Shown piece after piece: positions 35,555-44,188 of a stretch of 64,000 bases of DNA. A model generated the notes under the pieces. It did no database searches. It saw only the letters and a list, made by a program, of their open reading frames with translations, and was not told the DNA's origin. Each line of letters opens with the position of its first letter. Positions within the stretch are counted from its first letter, which is position 1. This DNA comes from Thalassotalea sp. 42_200_T64. Lineage in GTDB: Bacteria > Pseudomonadota > Gammaproteobacteria > Enterobacterales > Alteromonadaceae. The stretch spans positions 1-64,000 of the forward strand of contig MABC01000030.1 of the NCBI GenBank assembly GCA_002162925.1. Direction: 5' to 3'. The position numbers and the translations under genes were made by a program.

Positions 35555-36535
35555 ATGAAACATATGTTATTAGCGGGATTACTTTTTATCTTTGCAGGTT
35601 GTAGCTCAAGTTCAGCCGTAGATGCCAGAGTGAGTACCATCTCTGGCTCTGAAGATGAAGCATCACCTTTGCAGCAAAAACAATGGCTCCATGGCTCTGC
35701 CGATTGCCTGTTGAATAAACAACAGCCAATTGACATTTTTCGCTTTGATCAATCAAGTTATATCCTTCGACAAAACAAATGCTTAAATTTTGAAGCGCCA
35801 TTCATTTATTTACTCATAGGTACAGAGAAAGCGCTTGTTTTAGATACCGGTGCCACTGAAAGTGCAGACGAGTTTCCACTATACGAAACGGTACGCACTC
35901 TCATTAAGCAGCAAGCAGGGCAAGCTGGAACTATCGAAAAAGAAATATTAGTCATACATTCTCATAGTCACAGTGATCATTATGCCGGAGACCCTCAGTT
36001 TGCAGGAAAGCCGAATGTCACTTTGGTAGAGCCAAATAGTAGGGCCATGATGCATTTCTTTGATTTTAATGATTGGCCAGTTAGTGTCGTTAATATTGAA
36101 CTAGGGCAACGAAAGCTCACCATAATCCCTACACCCGGACATCAGGAGGAAGCCATAACTATTTTTGATGCGCAAACCAAATGGCTACTTACTGGGGATA
36201 CCTTTTATCCGGGCTTTATTTACGTTAAAAATTGGCAAGACTATCAACACAGTGTTGCCCGCTTAGTTGAATTTACCCAAAGCCATGAGGTAAGTTATGT
36301 GTTGGGTGCGCATATTGAAATGACAGCCGCAGACGGTGTGTATTATCCTATTGGGACTATGTACCAGCCAAATGAAGCCGACTTGGCCTTAACACCTGAG
36401 CACTTACTAGCATTAGACCTGGAACTAAAAAAATTGGATGAGCCGGAACAAATCATATTTAATGACTTTATCGTCACACCCATGAACATATTCCAAAAAA
36501 CACTTAGCAATATAGCACGATGGATTTTTCAATAG
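35555..36535 (+). CDS. MBL-fold metallohydrolase lipoprotein
   Basis: A 326-residue protein with a lipoprotein signal (LLAGLLFIFAGCSSSS, lipobox FAGC). The metallo-beta-lactamase fold shows IHSHSHSDHYAGD (metal ligands), TPGHQEEAI (third His), LTGDTFYPG (bridging Asp) and LGAHIEMTAADG. It is not recognisably a beta-lactamase. A role in hydrolysis of an ester or thioester in the periplasm is plausible. The gene starts directly after GAGACGTT and is followed by a hydrolase gene 13 bp downstream, so the pair may be co-transcribed. Confidence 0.82.
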   Translation: MKHMLLAGLLFIFAGCSSSSAVDARVSTISGSEDEASPLQQKQWLHGSADCLLNKQQPIDIFRFDQSSYILRQNKCLNFEAPFIYLLIGTEKALVLDTGATESADEFPLYETVRTLIKQQAGQAGTIEKEILVIHSHSHSDHYAGDPQFAGKPNVTLVEPNSRAMMHFFDFNDWPVSVVNIELGQRKLTIIPTPGHQEEAITIFDAQTKWLLTGDTFYPGFIYVKNWQDYQHSVARLVEFTQSHEVSYVLGAHIEMTAADGVYYPIGTMYQPNEADLALTPEHLLALDLELKKLDEPEQIIFNDFIVTPMNIFQKTLSNIARWIFQ

Positions 36536-36548
36536 TGATATCAGGATT

Positions 36549-37115
36549 ATGAATAACATTTTAGTTTCAGATGTTTTTGGCAAGACTTCCTCCTTAATGC
36601 GCCTAGCTGAACAATTAAAGGTAAATACCATTGTAGAACCATACAACTCCATGGACATGGGGTTTAGCGATGAAGCAGAGGCTTATGCGCATTTTATTGA
36701 GCATGTCGGGTTCGATGGTTATTTAGCTAAGTTATTAAAAACCATTGAGTTAACTTCTTCGAAAATAACGCTAATTGGTTTTAGCGTTGGTGCTTCAGCC
36801 ATTTGGCGAATGTCTGAAAAGCTAGCCGCTAACAATGTTAATCGTGCCATTTGCTTTTATGGCTCGCAGATCAGAAATTTTAAAGATATCAATCCACAGT
36901 TTAATATTGAGTTAGTGTTTCCCAAAACAGAGCCGCATTTTGATGTGTCAGCGTTAGCCGCTGAACTTGTAAACAAGCAGCATGTAACAACTCGCAGAGT
37001 GGATTATTTGCATGGGTTTATGAATTCTTGTTCAAATAATTACCATCCCAAGGGCTATGCAGAGCAGGTTAATTTGTTATGTTCGAAGCTTTATCGCCAT
37101 GACTCTGCATTGTAA
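36549..37115 (+). CDS. Alpha/beta hydrolase (dienelactone-hydrolase-like)
   Basis: A 188-residue cytoplasmic protein of the alpha/beta hydrolase superfamily. The nucleophile elbow is IGFSVGASAIW (Ser), and the carrying Asp is likely in FPKTEPHFDVS and the His in DYLHGFMNS. The short length and the CFYGSQIRNF strand resemble dienelactone-hydrolase-like proteins. Substrate unknown. It follows the MBL hydrolase after 13 bp. The reverse frame over its 5' end is a shadow. Confidence 0.72.
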   Translation: MNNILVSDVFGKTSSLMRLAEQLKVNTIVEPYNSMDMGFSDEAEAYAHFIEHVGFDGYLAKLLKTIELTSSKITLIGFSVGASAIWRMSEKLAANNVNRAICFYGSQIRNFKDINPQFNIELVFPKTEPHFDVSALAAELVNKQHVTTRRVDYLHGFMNSCSNNYHPKGYAEQVNLLCSKLYRHDSAL

Positions 37116-37221
37116 AACTACGTTGTTCCACCATCCGTTCACGTTTAAAACGTAATAAATCTCTTCAACAAATTTATTTTGGGTCATAATTACTCTTATA
37201 TTCGGAAAGATAGGGGTTGTG

Positions 37222-37727
37222 ATGTCAAAAATTGCATTAGTTCAACAAGCACCTGTTATTTTAAATAAAACAGAGACTGTAAATAAAATAGTCAAAGTAC
37301 AATTTATAATTCTGTGGTGGTGATAAATCAGTACGGAAAAATTATCAACCATCATCGAAAAATTATGCCGACAAATCCTGAAAGAATGGTTTGGGCTATG
37401 GTGATGGTAGCGGTATTAACGTTGTTGATAGAGCGTTCAGATTTACCAGGCGACTTTCCAAATATTGAAACATTGTACCCCGTTGATGAAGTTTGGATTA
37501 ACCCAGGCGATTCGCTGATTGTTGCTCCCGGTGGTGAGGTTGTGGCTGGACCACTATCGAAAGAAAAAGGTTACCTGATTTTTGATATCGATGCCGAGTT
37601 AGCGTTAACCTCAAAAAGGGCTTTAGATGTAGCCGGACATTACTCAAGGCCAGACATATTTACTTTAGAAGTTAACAAAGAAAAGCGAAGGACGTTAACG
37701 TTTAAAGGTGATAATGATATTAAGTAG
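37222..37727 (+). pseudogene. Nitrilase/carbon-nitrogen hydrolase with internal deletions
   Basis: The start MSKIALVQQAPVILNKTETVNK is a nitrilase N-terminus, but the frame then shifts and stops. A second frame gives NQYGKIINHHRKIMPTNPER (normally mid-protein) followed immediately by DEVWINPGDSLIVAPGG and the C-terminal IFTLEVNKEKRRTL. Between these, the catalytic Glu, Lys and Cys regions of the C-N hydrolase family are missing. At least two internal deletions therefore produced this relic; it cannot be an active enzyme. It ends just before the convergent yfaE. Confidence 0.75.
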
Positions 37728-37983
37728 TAATCTCAATATCCGTTTTAGGAATGCAACAGCAGGGTAAGATTTCACCCTCTCTGATATACGCCAGTGGTTC
37801 GCCGTTGATGTATTCTATTTGCCCTTTGTCCAGGGTAACCCTGCAAGCCCCACAAAAGCCATCGCGGCAATGGTAATGTATTTCGATGTCATAATATTCG
37901 AAGTATTCAAGCGCGGTTCTAAAAATAAGCTTATCGAAATCTTGTTCGACAAGCTTACCATTAACGGTGACTTTGTGAGTCAT
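37720..37983 (-). CDS. yfaE: Class I ribonucleotide reductase maintenance [2Fe-2S] ferredoxin
   Basis: An 87-residue plant-type ferredoxin. The cluster ligands are Cys in HYHCRDGFCGACRV (C-x4-C-x2-C) and CCCIP near the end. In E. coli YfaE restores the diferric-tyrosyl radical cofactor of NrdB. It lies 25 bp downstream of nrdB in the same direction, the usual operon position. Short distance and matching orientation make co-transcription with nrdAB likely. Confidence 0.9.
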   Translation of the reverse strand: MTHKVTVNGKLVEQDFDKLIFRTALEYFEYYDIEIHYHCRDGFCGACRVTLDKGQIEYINGEPLAYIREGEILPCCCIPKTDIEITT

Positions 37984-38008
37984 ACAGAGATATCAGTTAC
38001 GCAATGTA

Positions 38009-39139
38009 TTAAAGATCGAAGTCTTCAAAGTCGGAGCTGTCTACCGAGCTATCCGTTTGACCGACAAGGTAAGAAGAAATTTCGGTTTCTTGTGGAGCCA
38101 CCTGCACGTTGTCAGACACCAGGTAGGCGTTGATCCAAGGTAGTGGGTTGCTTCTGATGTCAAATGGTGCCTCAAAACCGATAGCGGTCATCCGTTGGTT
38201 ACTAATGTACTCAATGTATTGCTTAAGCATTTCAGCGTTTAGGCCAATCATCGAGCCGTCTTTAAACAGGTAATCGGCCCACTCTTTTTCTTGTTCAACC
38301 ACATCCATGAAAATTTGATAGCCCTGATCTCTTAAGTCTTCACTGATCTCTTTCATTTCAGGATCGTCCTGACCATTTGCCCAAATATTCAATATATGTT
38401 GCGTACCGGTTAAATGTAGCGCTTCGTCACGGGCAATTAGCTTGATGATTTTTGAATTACCTTCTAATAACTGGCGTTCAGAGAAGGCAAAAGAACAAGC
38501 AAAAGATACGTAAAAACGAATCGCTTCTAACGCATTTACCGAACAAATGGCCAGATAAATTAGCTCTTTTAATTTACGCTTGGTCACTTCAACCGTTTCA
38601 CCATCAATTTCATGAGTACCTTCACCCTGCAAGTTATAAATTTGCGCCATGAAAATGACATCATCAAAATATTTTGCAATGCTGCTGGCCCGTTTTAAAA
38701 TTGCCGGGTTTACCACTATGTCATCAAACACTTCGGCCGGGTTGGTAAACAAGTTACGTAAAATATGGGTGTATGAACGCGAGTGAATGGTTTCTGAGAA
38801 CGCCCAGGTTTCAATCCAGGTTTCTACTTCTGGTAATGATACCAAAGGCAAAAACACTGCGTTAACACTACGTGCGGCCATACTATCAAGTAAGGTTTGA
38901 TACTTTAAGTTGGAGATGAAAATATGTTTTTCGGCTTCTGAAATCGACTGCCAGTCGGCTCGGTCTTTAGAAACATCAATTTCTTCTGGTCGCCAAAAAA
39001 ACGACAATTGCTTTTCAATAAGCTTCTCAAAGGCGATATGCTTTTGTTGATCGTAGCGCGACACATTCACCGGATTGCCTAAGAAAATGGGCTCAAGAAG
39101 TTGGTCATTTTTGACCTGATTAAAAGTAGAATATTTCAT
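38009..39139 (-). CDS. nrdB: Class Ia ribonucleotide reductase, beta subunit
   Basis: A 376-residue subunit that carries the diferric centre and the radical Tyr. Iron ligands are in the usual helices ([17 protein letters not shown] with the radical Tyr, [15 protein letters not shown] with Glu and His). The C-terminus ends in acidic DFEDFDL-type residues that dock into NrdA. ATG 39139 gives the canonical MKYSTFNQ start and is preferred to 39193. It follows nrdA by 143 bp in the same direction and precedes yfaE, as in E. coli. Confidence 0.95.
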   Translation of the reverse strand: MKYSTFNQVKNDQLLEPIFLGNPVNVSRYDQQKHIAFEKLIEKQLSFFWRPEEIDVSKDRADWQSISEAEKHIFISNLKYQTLLDSMAARSVNAVFLPLVSLPEVETWIETWAFSETIHSRSYTHILRNLFTNPAEVFDDIVVNPAILKRASSIAKYFDDVIFMAQIYNLQGEGTHEIDGETVEVTKRKLKELIYLAICSVNALEAIRFYVSFACSFAFSERQLLEGNSKIIKLIARDEALHLTGTQHILNIWANGQDDPEMKEISEDLRDQGYQIFMDVVEQEKEWADYLFKDGSMIGLNAEMLKQYIEYISNQRMTAIGFEAPFDIRSNPLPWINAYLVSDNVQVAPQETEISSYLVGQTDSSVDSSDFEDFDL

Positions 39140-39282
39140 GGTTAACTCTGTTGTGATGTCACTTTTAATATGGCTGCTAATGCGTAGTGACAAAAGTGCG
39201 GTAAGCGAGTACCGCGATTAAAGCTAAGATAGTTCGATGCCGCGATTTAAATAGCGCGGCAAGAACTTATCATAGAGATGGT

Positions 39283-41553
39283 TTAGATCTTACAAGCACC
39301 GCCAGCGCAATCATCTTCGATATCGCCCTGACTATCATCGGCACCATCGCGAGTATTGTGGTAATACATGGTTTTAACACCAAGCTTGTACGCCAATAAG
39401 ATATCTTTTAAAATTTGTTTAACCGGCACTTTGCCGTTTTCAAATCTAAGTGGGTCATAGTTGGTATTTGCTGATATGGTTTGGTCAACAAACTTTTGCA
39501 TAATCCCAACCAGCTCCAGATAACCGGTGTTATTAGGAATATTCCACAACAATTCATAGTTACCTTTGAGTTTTTCATACTCAGGAACCACTTGCTTCAA
39601 CACACCATCTTTACTGGCTTTAATGCTGATCAAACCGCGCGGTGGCTCAATACCATTGGTGGCATTGGAAATTTGCGATGAGGTTTCAGATGGCATTAAT
39701 GCGGTAACGGTAGAGTTACGTACACCGTACTCTTTAATGCTGGTACGCAGGCCTTCCCAATCAAGATGCAGTGTCTCAGAACAAATTTTATCGATTTCTT
39801 TTTTGTAAGTATCGATGGGTAAAATGCCTTGCGATAAACGTGTCTCGTTAAACTTAGGACAGGCACCTTGCTCTTTGGCTAACTGATTAGACGCTTTTAA
39901 CAAATAAAATTGAATTGCTTCAAACGTTCTATGAGTTAAATTATTGGCACTACCATTTGAATAAAACACACCGTTTTTCGCAAGGTAATAAGCGTAGTTA
40001 ATTACACCTATGCCTAACGTACGACGACCCATAGTGGCAGTATGTGCTGCTGGCACCGGGTAGTCTTGGTAGTCTAATAAACTGTCTAAAGCACGTACCA
40101 CTAGATCGGCCAAACCGTCTAGTTCGTCCAGGCTGCTAATTTTACCTAAGTTAAACGCCGATAATGTACAAAGGGCAATTTCACCGTCAGGATCGTTAAC
40201 GTCTTTCATTGGCTTGGTTGGCAAGGCGATTTCTAAACATAAGTTAGATTGACGAATCGGCGCAACTTCTGGGTTGAATGGACTATGAGTATTACAGTGG
40301 TCAACATTTTGTAAGTATATACGACCAGTACTGGCACGCTCTTGCGCAAATAAAGTAAATAATTCAATCGCTTTGATGCGTTTTTTACGAATCGACGCAT
40401 CGTTTTCGTATTTCAGATAAAGTTCGGCAAACTTGTCCTGATCGGCAAAGAAAGCATCATACAAACCGGGTACGTCTGATGGACTGAACAAGGTAATGTA
40501 ATCGCCTTTGATCAAACGTTGGTACATGGTTTTGTTAAATTGCACGCCGTAATCTAAGTGACGTACACGGTTTTCTTCAACACCACGGTTATTCTTCAGC
40601 ACCAGTAAGCTTTCTACTTCTAGATGCCACAATGGGTAGAACAAGGTCGCCGCGCCACCACGAACACCACCTTGCGAACAACTTTTTACGGCCGTTTGGA
40701 AATGTTTGTAGAAAGGGATACAACCAGTATGGAATGCTTCACCGTTACGAATAGTGCTACCTAAGGCGCGCACACGACCCGCGTTAATACCAATACCGGC
40801 ACGTTGTGATACGTATTTCACAATAGCGCTGGTAGTGGCGTTGATTGAGTCTAAGCTATCACCCGTTTCAATCAATACACACGATGAGAATTGACGAGTA
40901 GGAGTACGCACACCCGCCATAATTGGCGTGGGTAATGATATTTTAAATGTTGAAATGGCGTCGTAGAAACCTTTTACGTATTGTAAACGAGTCTCAACCG
41001 GATATTTGGCAAACAAACACGCCGCTACCAACATATATAAAAACTGGGCACTTTCGTAAATCTCTCCGGTAACACGGTTTTGCACCAGATATTTACCTTC
41101 AAGTTGTTTAACGGCAGCATAGCTGAACGATTTATCACGCTCGTGGTCAATATAACTGTCCATTACGGCAAACTCTTCAGCACTGTAGTCTGCCACTAAA
41201 TGTTTATCGTATTTGCCGGCTTCAACCATGCTTTGCACATGCTCAAACAGGGCCGGTGGTTCGTATTTACCAAATGCTTTTTTACGTAAATGGAAAATTG
41301 CTAAACGCGCCGCCAGATATTGATAATCTGGTGTTTCTTCCGAGATTAAATCGGCAGCGGCTTTAATAATTGTTTCATGAATGTCTTCGGTTTTAATACC
41401 GTCGTAAAACTGTATGTGGGATTTTATTTCAACTTGCGAAACCGATACTGAGTTTAACCCAGCGGCGGCCCAGTCGATTACTTTGTGGATTTTATCGAGA
41501 TCGATAGGTTCTTTTTCACCATCGCGCTTGGTGACAAAAAGGTTGTTATTCAT
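39283..41553 (-). CDS. nrdA: Class Ia ribonucleotide reductase, alpha subunit
   Basis: A 756-residue catalytic subunit. An N-terminal ATP-cone (VTKRDGEKEPIDLDKIHKVI) controls overall activity. Catalytic residues are in SSCVLIE (Cys), NLCLEIALP (Asn, Cys, Glu), ALCTLSAFN (Cys) and TMYYHNTRDG (Tyr pair for radical transfer). The C-terminal DDCAGGACKI supplies the redox-shuttling Cys pair. It reduces ribonucleoside diphosphates. The start at 41553 is canonical (MNNNLFVTKRDG). A candidate NrdR site lies about 220 bp upstream. Confidence 0.96.
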   Translation of the reverse strand: MNNNLFVTKRDGEKEPIDLDKIHKVIDWAAAGLNSVSVSQVEIKSHIQFYDGIKTEDIHETIIKAAADLISEETPDYQYLAARLAIFHLRKKAFGKYEPPALFEHVQSMVEAGKYDKHLVADYSAEEFAVMDSYIDHERDKSFSYAAVKQLEGKYLVQNRVTGEIYESAQFLYMLVAACLFAKYPVETRLQYVKGFYDAISTFKISLPTPIMAGVRTPTRQFSSCVLIETGDSLDSINATTSAIVKYVSQRAGIGINAGRVRALGSTIRNGEAFHTGCIPFYKHFQTAVKSCSQGGVRGGAATLFYPLWHLEVESLLVLKNNRGVEENRVRHLDYGVQFNKTMYQRLIKGDYITLFSPSDVPGLYDAFFADQDKFAELYLKYENDASIRKKRIKAIELFTLFAQERASTGRIYLQNVDHCNTHSPFNPEVAPIRQSNLCLEIALPTKPMKDVNDPDGEIALCTLSAFNLGKISSLDELDGLADLVVRALDSLLDYQDYPVPAAHTATMGRRTLGIGVINYAYYLAKNGVFYSNGSANNLTHRTFEAIQFYLLKASNQLAKEQGACPKFNETRLSQGILPIDTYKKEIDKICSETLHLDWEGLRTSIKEYGVRNSTVTALMPSETSSQISNATNGIEPPRGLISIKASKDGVLKQVVPEYEKLKGNYELLWNIPNNTGYLELVGIMQKFVDQTISANTNYDPLRFENGKVPVKQILKDILLAYKLGVKTMYYHNTRDGADDSQGDIEDDCAGGACKI

Positions 41554-41977
41554 GAATGACCTGTCTTTATAGTATTTATTATGAAAATTGGTTTTAATTA
41601 TTATTGTTTTATTTTAGGCAAAGCGCAGTAATACCATTTCTGCCGTCCCTGCTTTTTTCATTGGCTACCCGGATTGGCTTTTTGCTGTTGATAGACAAAT
41701 GCACAACATATGGGGTTTTTCTTTGTATCTAGTCACAAGATAATGAGGTTTGGCCTTGATTGCAACCCCTAGATATTGTGTTTTTATGAGTGCTTTTTAA
41801 CTTGCTTAATTCAGGTTAGTGGTAACTAACTTAGTAGCGCTGATTTTCGTACTGGTTAACTAAAAAGCAAGATTTATTTTAACCTAAAAATTTTTTTAAG
41901 ATCTTTTTAACCTAAAAGTTTAAATATTATACGATTAAGCAATATGAGAAATAAAACACTTTTAAAACAATTACTTA
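41554..41977. other. nrdA upstream region
   Basis: About 420 bp between nrdA and the HAD phosphatase, both read leftward. It must contain the nrdA promoter. The only protein-binding site I can propose is the NrdR-like sequence at 41766-41781. Confidence 0.5.
41766..41781 (-). promoter_or_regulatory. Candidate NrdR box
   Basis: On the minus strand the sequence starts ACACAATATCTAG, matching the first half of the NrdR consensus ACACWATATATWGTGT well and the second half poorly. NrdR boxes normally come in pairs; I could not define a convincing second one. Confidence 0.35.
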
Positions 41978-42667
41978 TCAAAGTTGATTGATCTTTGTTC
42001 GACTTGCTTGTTTTATAATCTCTAGTAATTGCAAAGGATCTTCAACCATGTGGTCGGCTTGCCATGAGGTGCAAGCGTTTTGATCTTTTATATAGCCCCA
42101 TTTGGCCACTACCGTTGTCATGTTGGCAGCGTTGCCTGCTTCAATATCTCGCTTGGCGTCACCCAAATACCAAATATGCTCGGCAGCAACGCCAATCTCC
42201 TTACTTGCTAACAACATCGGTGCTGGATGTGGCTTACTTTGCGCAATCGTATCGCCGCTAATGTTAGTTCGTGAATGACTAAACTGCGGAAAATTGGTTA
42301 ATAAAGGTTCGGTTAAAAAGCCAGGCTTATTGGTAACTATGCCCCAGGGAATATTTGCCGTTTCAATGGCGCTGAGCAACTTTGCTATGCCGGGATACAA
42401 GATAGTATGCTTGGCTAAATTTAACAGGTAGTAATCAAGGAACTCCTGACGTAATTGCAATTTATCATAATTGACTAGCTGCTCTTTAAAGCCTAAATCT
42501 AATAATGGATAAACGCCATCAGAGGCAACGAGACGATATTGTGTACTGGATACCGGCTTAAAAGCGTAGCGATTGAGTAAATAATTTAAGGTGGCACCTA
42601 AATCATCGGCGGTATCTAATAAGGTACCGTCTAAATCAAATAACACGCCTTTCGCTTTGCTTAACAA
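41978..42667 (-). CDS. HAD-superfamily phosphatase, phosphoglycolate phosphatase/MupP type
   Basis: A 229-residue HAD subfamily IA hydrolase with motif I GVLFDLDGTLLDTADDLG, motif II WGIVTNKPG, the motif III Lys in SKPHPAPM and motif IV WYLGDAKRDIEAG. Phosphoglycolate phosphatase (Gph) is one possibility. In Pseudomonas the equivalent gene next to ubiG is mupP (N-acetylmuramic acid 6-phosphate phosphatase), so that activity is also plausible. It lies downstream of ubiG in the same direction, separated by a palindromic repeat. Confidence 0.82.
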   Translation of the reverse strand: MLSKAKGVLFDLDGTLLDTADDLGATLNYLLNRYAFKPVSSTQYRLVASDGVYPLLDLGFKEQLVNYDKLQLRQEFLDYYLLNLAKHTILYPGIAKLLSAIETANIPWGIVTNKPGFLTEPLLTNFPQFSHSRTNISGDTIAQSKPHPAPMLLASKEIGVAAEHIWYLGDAKRDIEAGNAANMTTVVAKWGYIKDQNACTSWQADHMVEDPLQLLEIIKQASRTKINQL

Positions 42668-42678
42668 GTGAATACCTC

Positions 42679-42772
42679 GATACCAGTTCGCGTAATGATG
42701 TGATCAATAGGGGTACTCATATGTTGTTTATATGAGTAACTCAATGAGCAGATCATTATACGGATTGGTATC
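42679..42772. repeat. Long palindromic repeat of the ATACCAA family
   Basis: The ends GATACCA and TGGTATC close imperfect 28-base arms (22 of 28 pair). An inner 9-bp stem TACTCATAT/ATATGAGTA closes a 7-base loop. The right end reaches into the ubiG stop codon (42771-42773). The inner TGAGCAGAT and outer TTGGTAT resemble the repeat at 48202-48254. Confidence 0.7.
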
Positions 42773-43484
42773 ATGCTTCTGGCATTTTGCAGGCAAGAAT
42801 ATAGTTAACGTCTAATCCGGCAGCTAATTTGTGGTTTTCGGTAACGGGATTGTAATGGATGCCACTGGCATCAAAACATTTTAATCCGGCATTTTCTGCC
42901 CAGGTGATAAGTTGTGAAGGGCGAATGAATTTGTCCCAGTCGTGGGTGCCGTCGGGCACCAGTTTTAACAGCTTTTCGGCGGCTAAAATAGCAAATAAAT
43001 AAGATTTTGTGGTTTTATTCAAAGTTGAGAAAAATACGTAACCACCCGGTTTTACCATTTTCGCACAGGCTTGCACGATGGAGGCTGGATCAGGCACGTG
43101 TTCCAGCATTTCCATGCACGTAATCACATCAAACTGCTGGTCGTTATCTTGTGCTTTTTGCTCGGCTGTAATTTTTTCATAAGTCACGCTAACACCGGCT
43201 TCAAGGGCATGCAGTTTGGCGACATTTAATGGTTCATTACCCATATCGATGCCGGTTACCTTACCACCTAAACGGGCCAGACTTTCGGCTAAAATGCCAC
43301 CACCACAGCCAACATCAATAATTTTTTTGTCAAAAATGTCGCCCACATGCGAGGTAATAAAATTTCGACGCAATGGGTTAATTTGATGCAATGGTTTAAA
43401 ATCACCGTGTATATCCCACCATTGGCTGGCAACTTTTTCAAATTTGGCTATTTCTTCAGGGTTAACGTTTAAAGGTTCAGACAT
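42771..43484 (-). CDS. ubiG: Ubiquinone biosynthesis O-methyltransferase
   Basis: A 237-residue SAM-dependent methyltransferase performing both O-methylations of ubiquinone synthesis. Motif I is [19 protein letters not shown], post-[10 protein letters not shown], motif [17 protein letters not shown] and motif [17 protein letters not shown]. The N-terminal [21 protein letters not shown] is diagnostic for UbiG. It is divergent from gyrA, with a small protein gene between, as in many gammaproteobacteria. Its stop coincides with the end of a palindromic repeat. Confidence 0.95.
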   Translation of the reverse strand: MSEPLNVNPEEIAKFEKVASQWWDIHGDFKPLHQINPLRRNFITSHVGDIFDKKIIDVGCGGGILAESLARLGGKVTGIDMGNEPLNVAKLHALEAGVSVTYEKITAEQKAQDNDQQFDVITCMEMLEHVPDPASIVQACAKMVKPGGYVFFSTLNKTTKSYLFAILAAEKLLKLVPDGTHDWDKFIRPSQLITWAENAGLKCFDASGIHYNPVTENHKLAAGLDVNYILACKMPEA

Positions 43485-43615
43485 GTTTGAGGTCTTTAAT
43501 AAGTGCTTTATATAGAGTTAAGTTAGATTCTATCGAAAGTGTTGAAAGATAACAAAGCCAATTACCGATAAATTGGCTTTTAAGTACTACTTTATTGACG
43601 AATCTGCAGAGTTTG

Positions 43616-43822
43616 TTAATCGTCAACACGATCGCCAATTTTATTCAACACGGTAACTTCACCATCACAAACCGCGATAATGGATTTTCCCATTTTAAAT
43701 TGATCAGAAATAATAACCCGGCCCTGATCCTTTTGCGGAAAACTGGCGATTTCATGCTTTAACTCTAAAGAGTTGATATCGTAATATAGAATGGTGACGG
43801 TACGCTGTTTCATCTTGGTCAT
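43616..43822 (-). CDS. Small conserved protein, TIGR02922-like
   Basis: A 68-residue soluble protein. The pattern VTILYYDINSLELKHEIASF, QGRVIISDQFKMGKSIIAVC and VLNKIGDRVDD resembles the TIGR02922 family described from Colwellia and relatives; this is from memory and needs confirmation. The function is unknown. It lies between ubiG and gyrA in the minus direction. ATG 43822 follows AAGAAG. Confidence 0.65.
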   Translation of the reverse strand: MTKMKQRTVTILYYDINSLELKHEIASFPQKDQGRVIISDQFKMGKSIIAVCDGEVTVLNKIGDRVDD

Positions 43823-44188
43823 TGTTCTTCTTATTTAGAGACTTAGCAAATATTTTGTTAATAAAACTATTTATAGCGAAGTCAAAAGCATAAGTAAACA
43901 TGGAGATGTGATCTTTCACCGAATGGCGATTTTATTGCCGAACAAATCGTCATTTCGCTACGCATTGTTTGTGCTGAAAGTTGAACACGGCAACACTTAA
44001 ATCTATCGGCTAAAAATAAGTGACATTGACAGCGTATTAAGGTTTAATCATTGGTACTAATAAACTTAATAAACTTAATAAATTAAGAATAAAGAAGTGC
44101 AGAAGTTAGTCCCTTTATGCTAATATTCTGCCTTGATAATAATAATTTTTGAGCATTTTTTGCTGACACTTAGGGAAAGCATCTTTTT
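43823..44188. other. gyrA upstream region
   Basis: About 365 bp separating the small protein gene and gyrA. It contains a direct repeat of AATAAACTT (three units around 44058-44086) and a good AGGG ribosome site. I see no gene. Confidence 0.5.
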
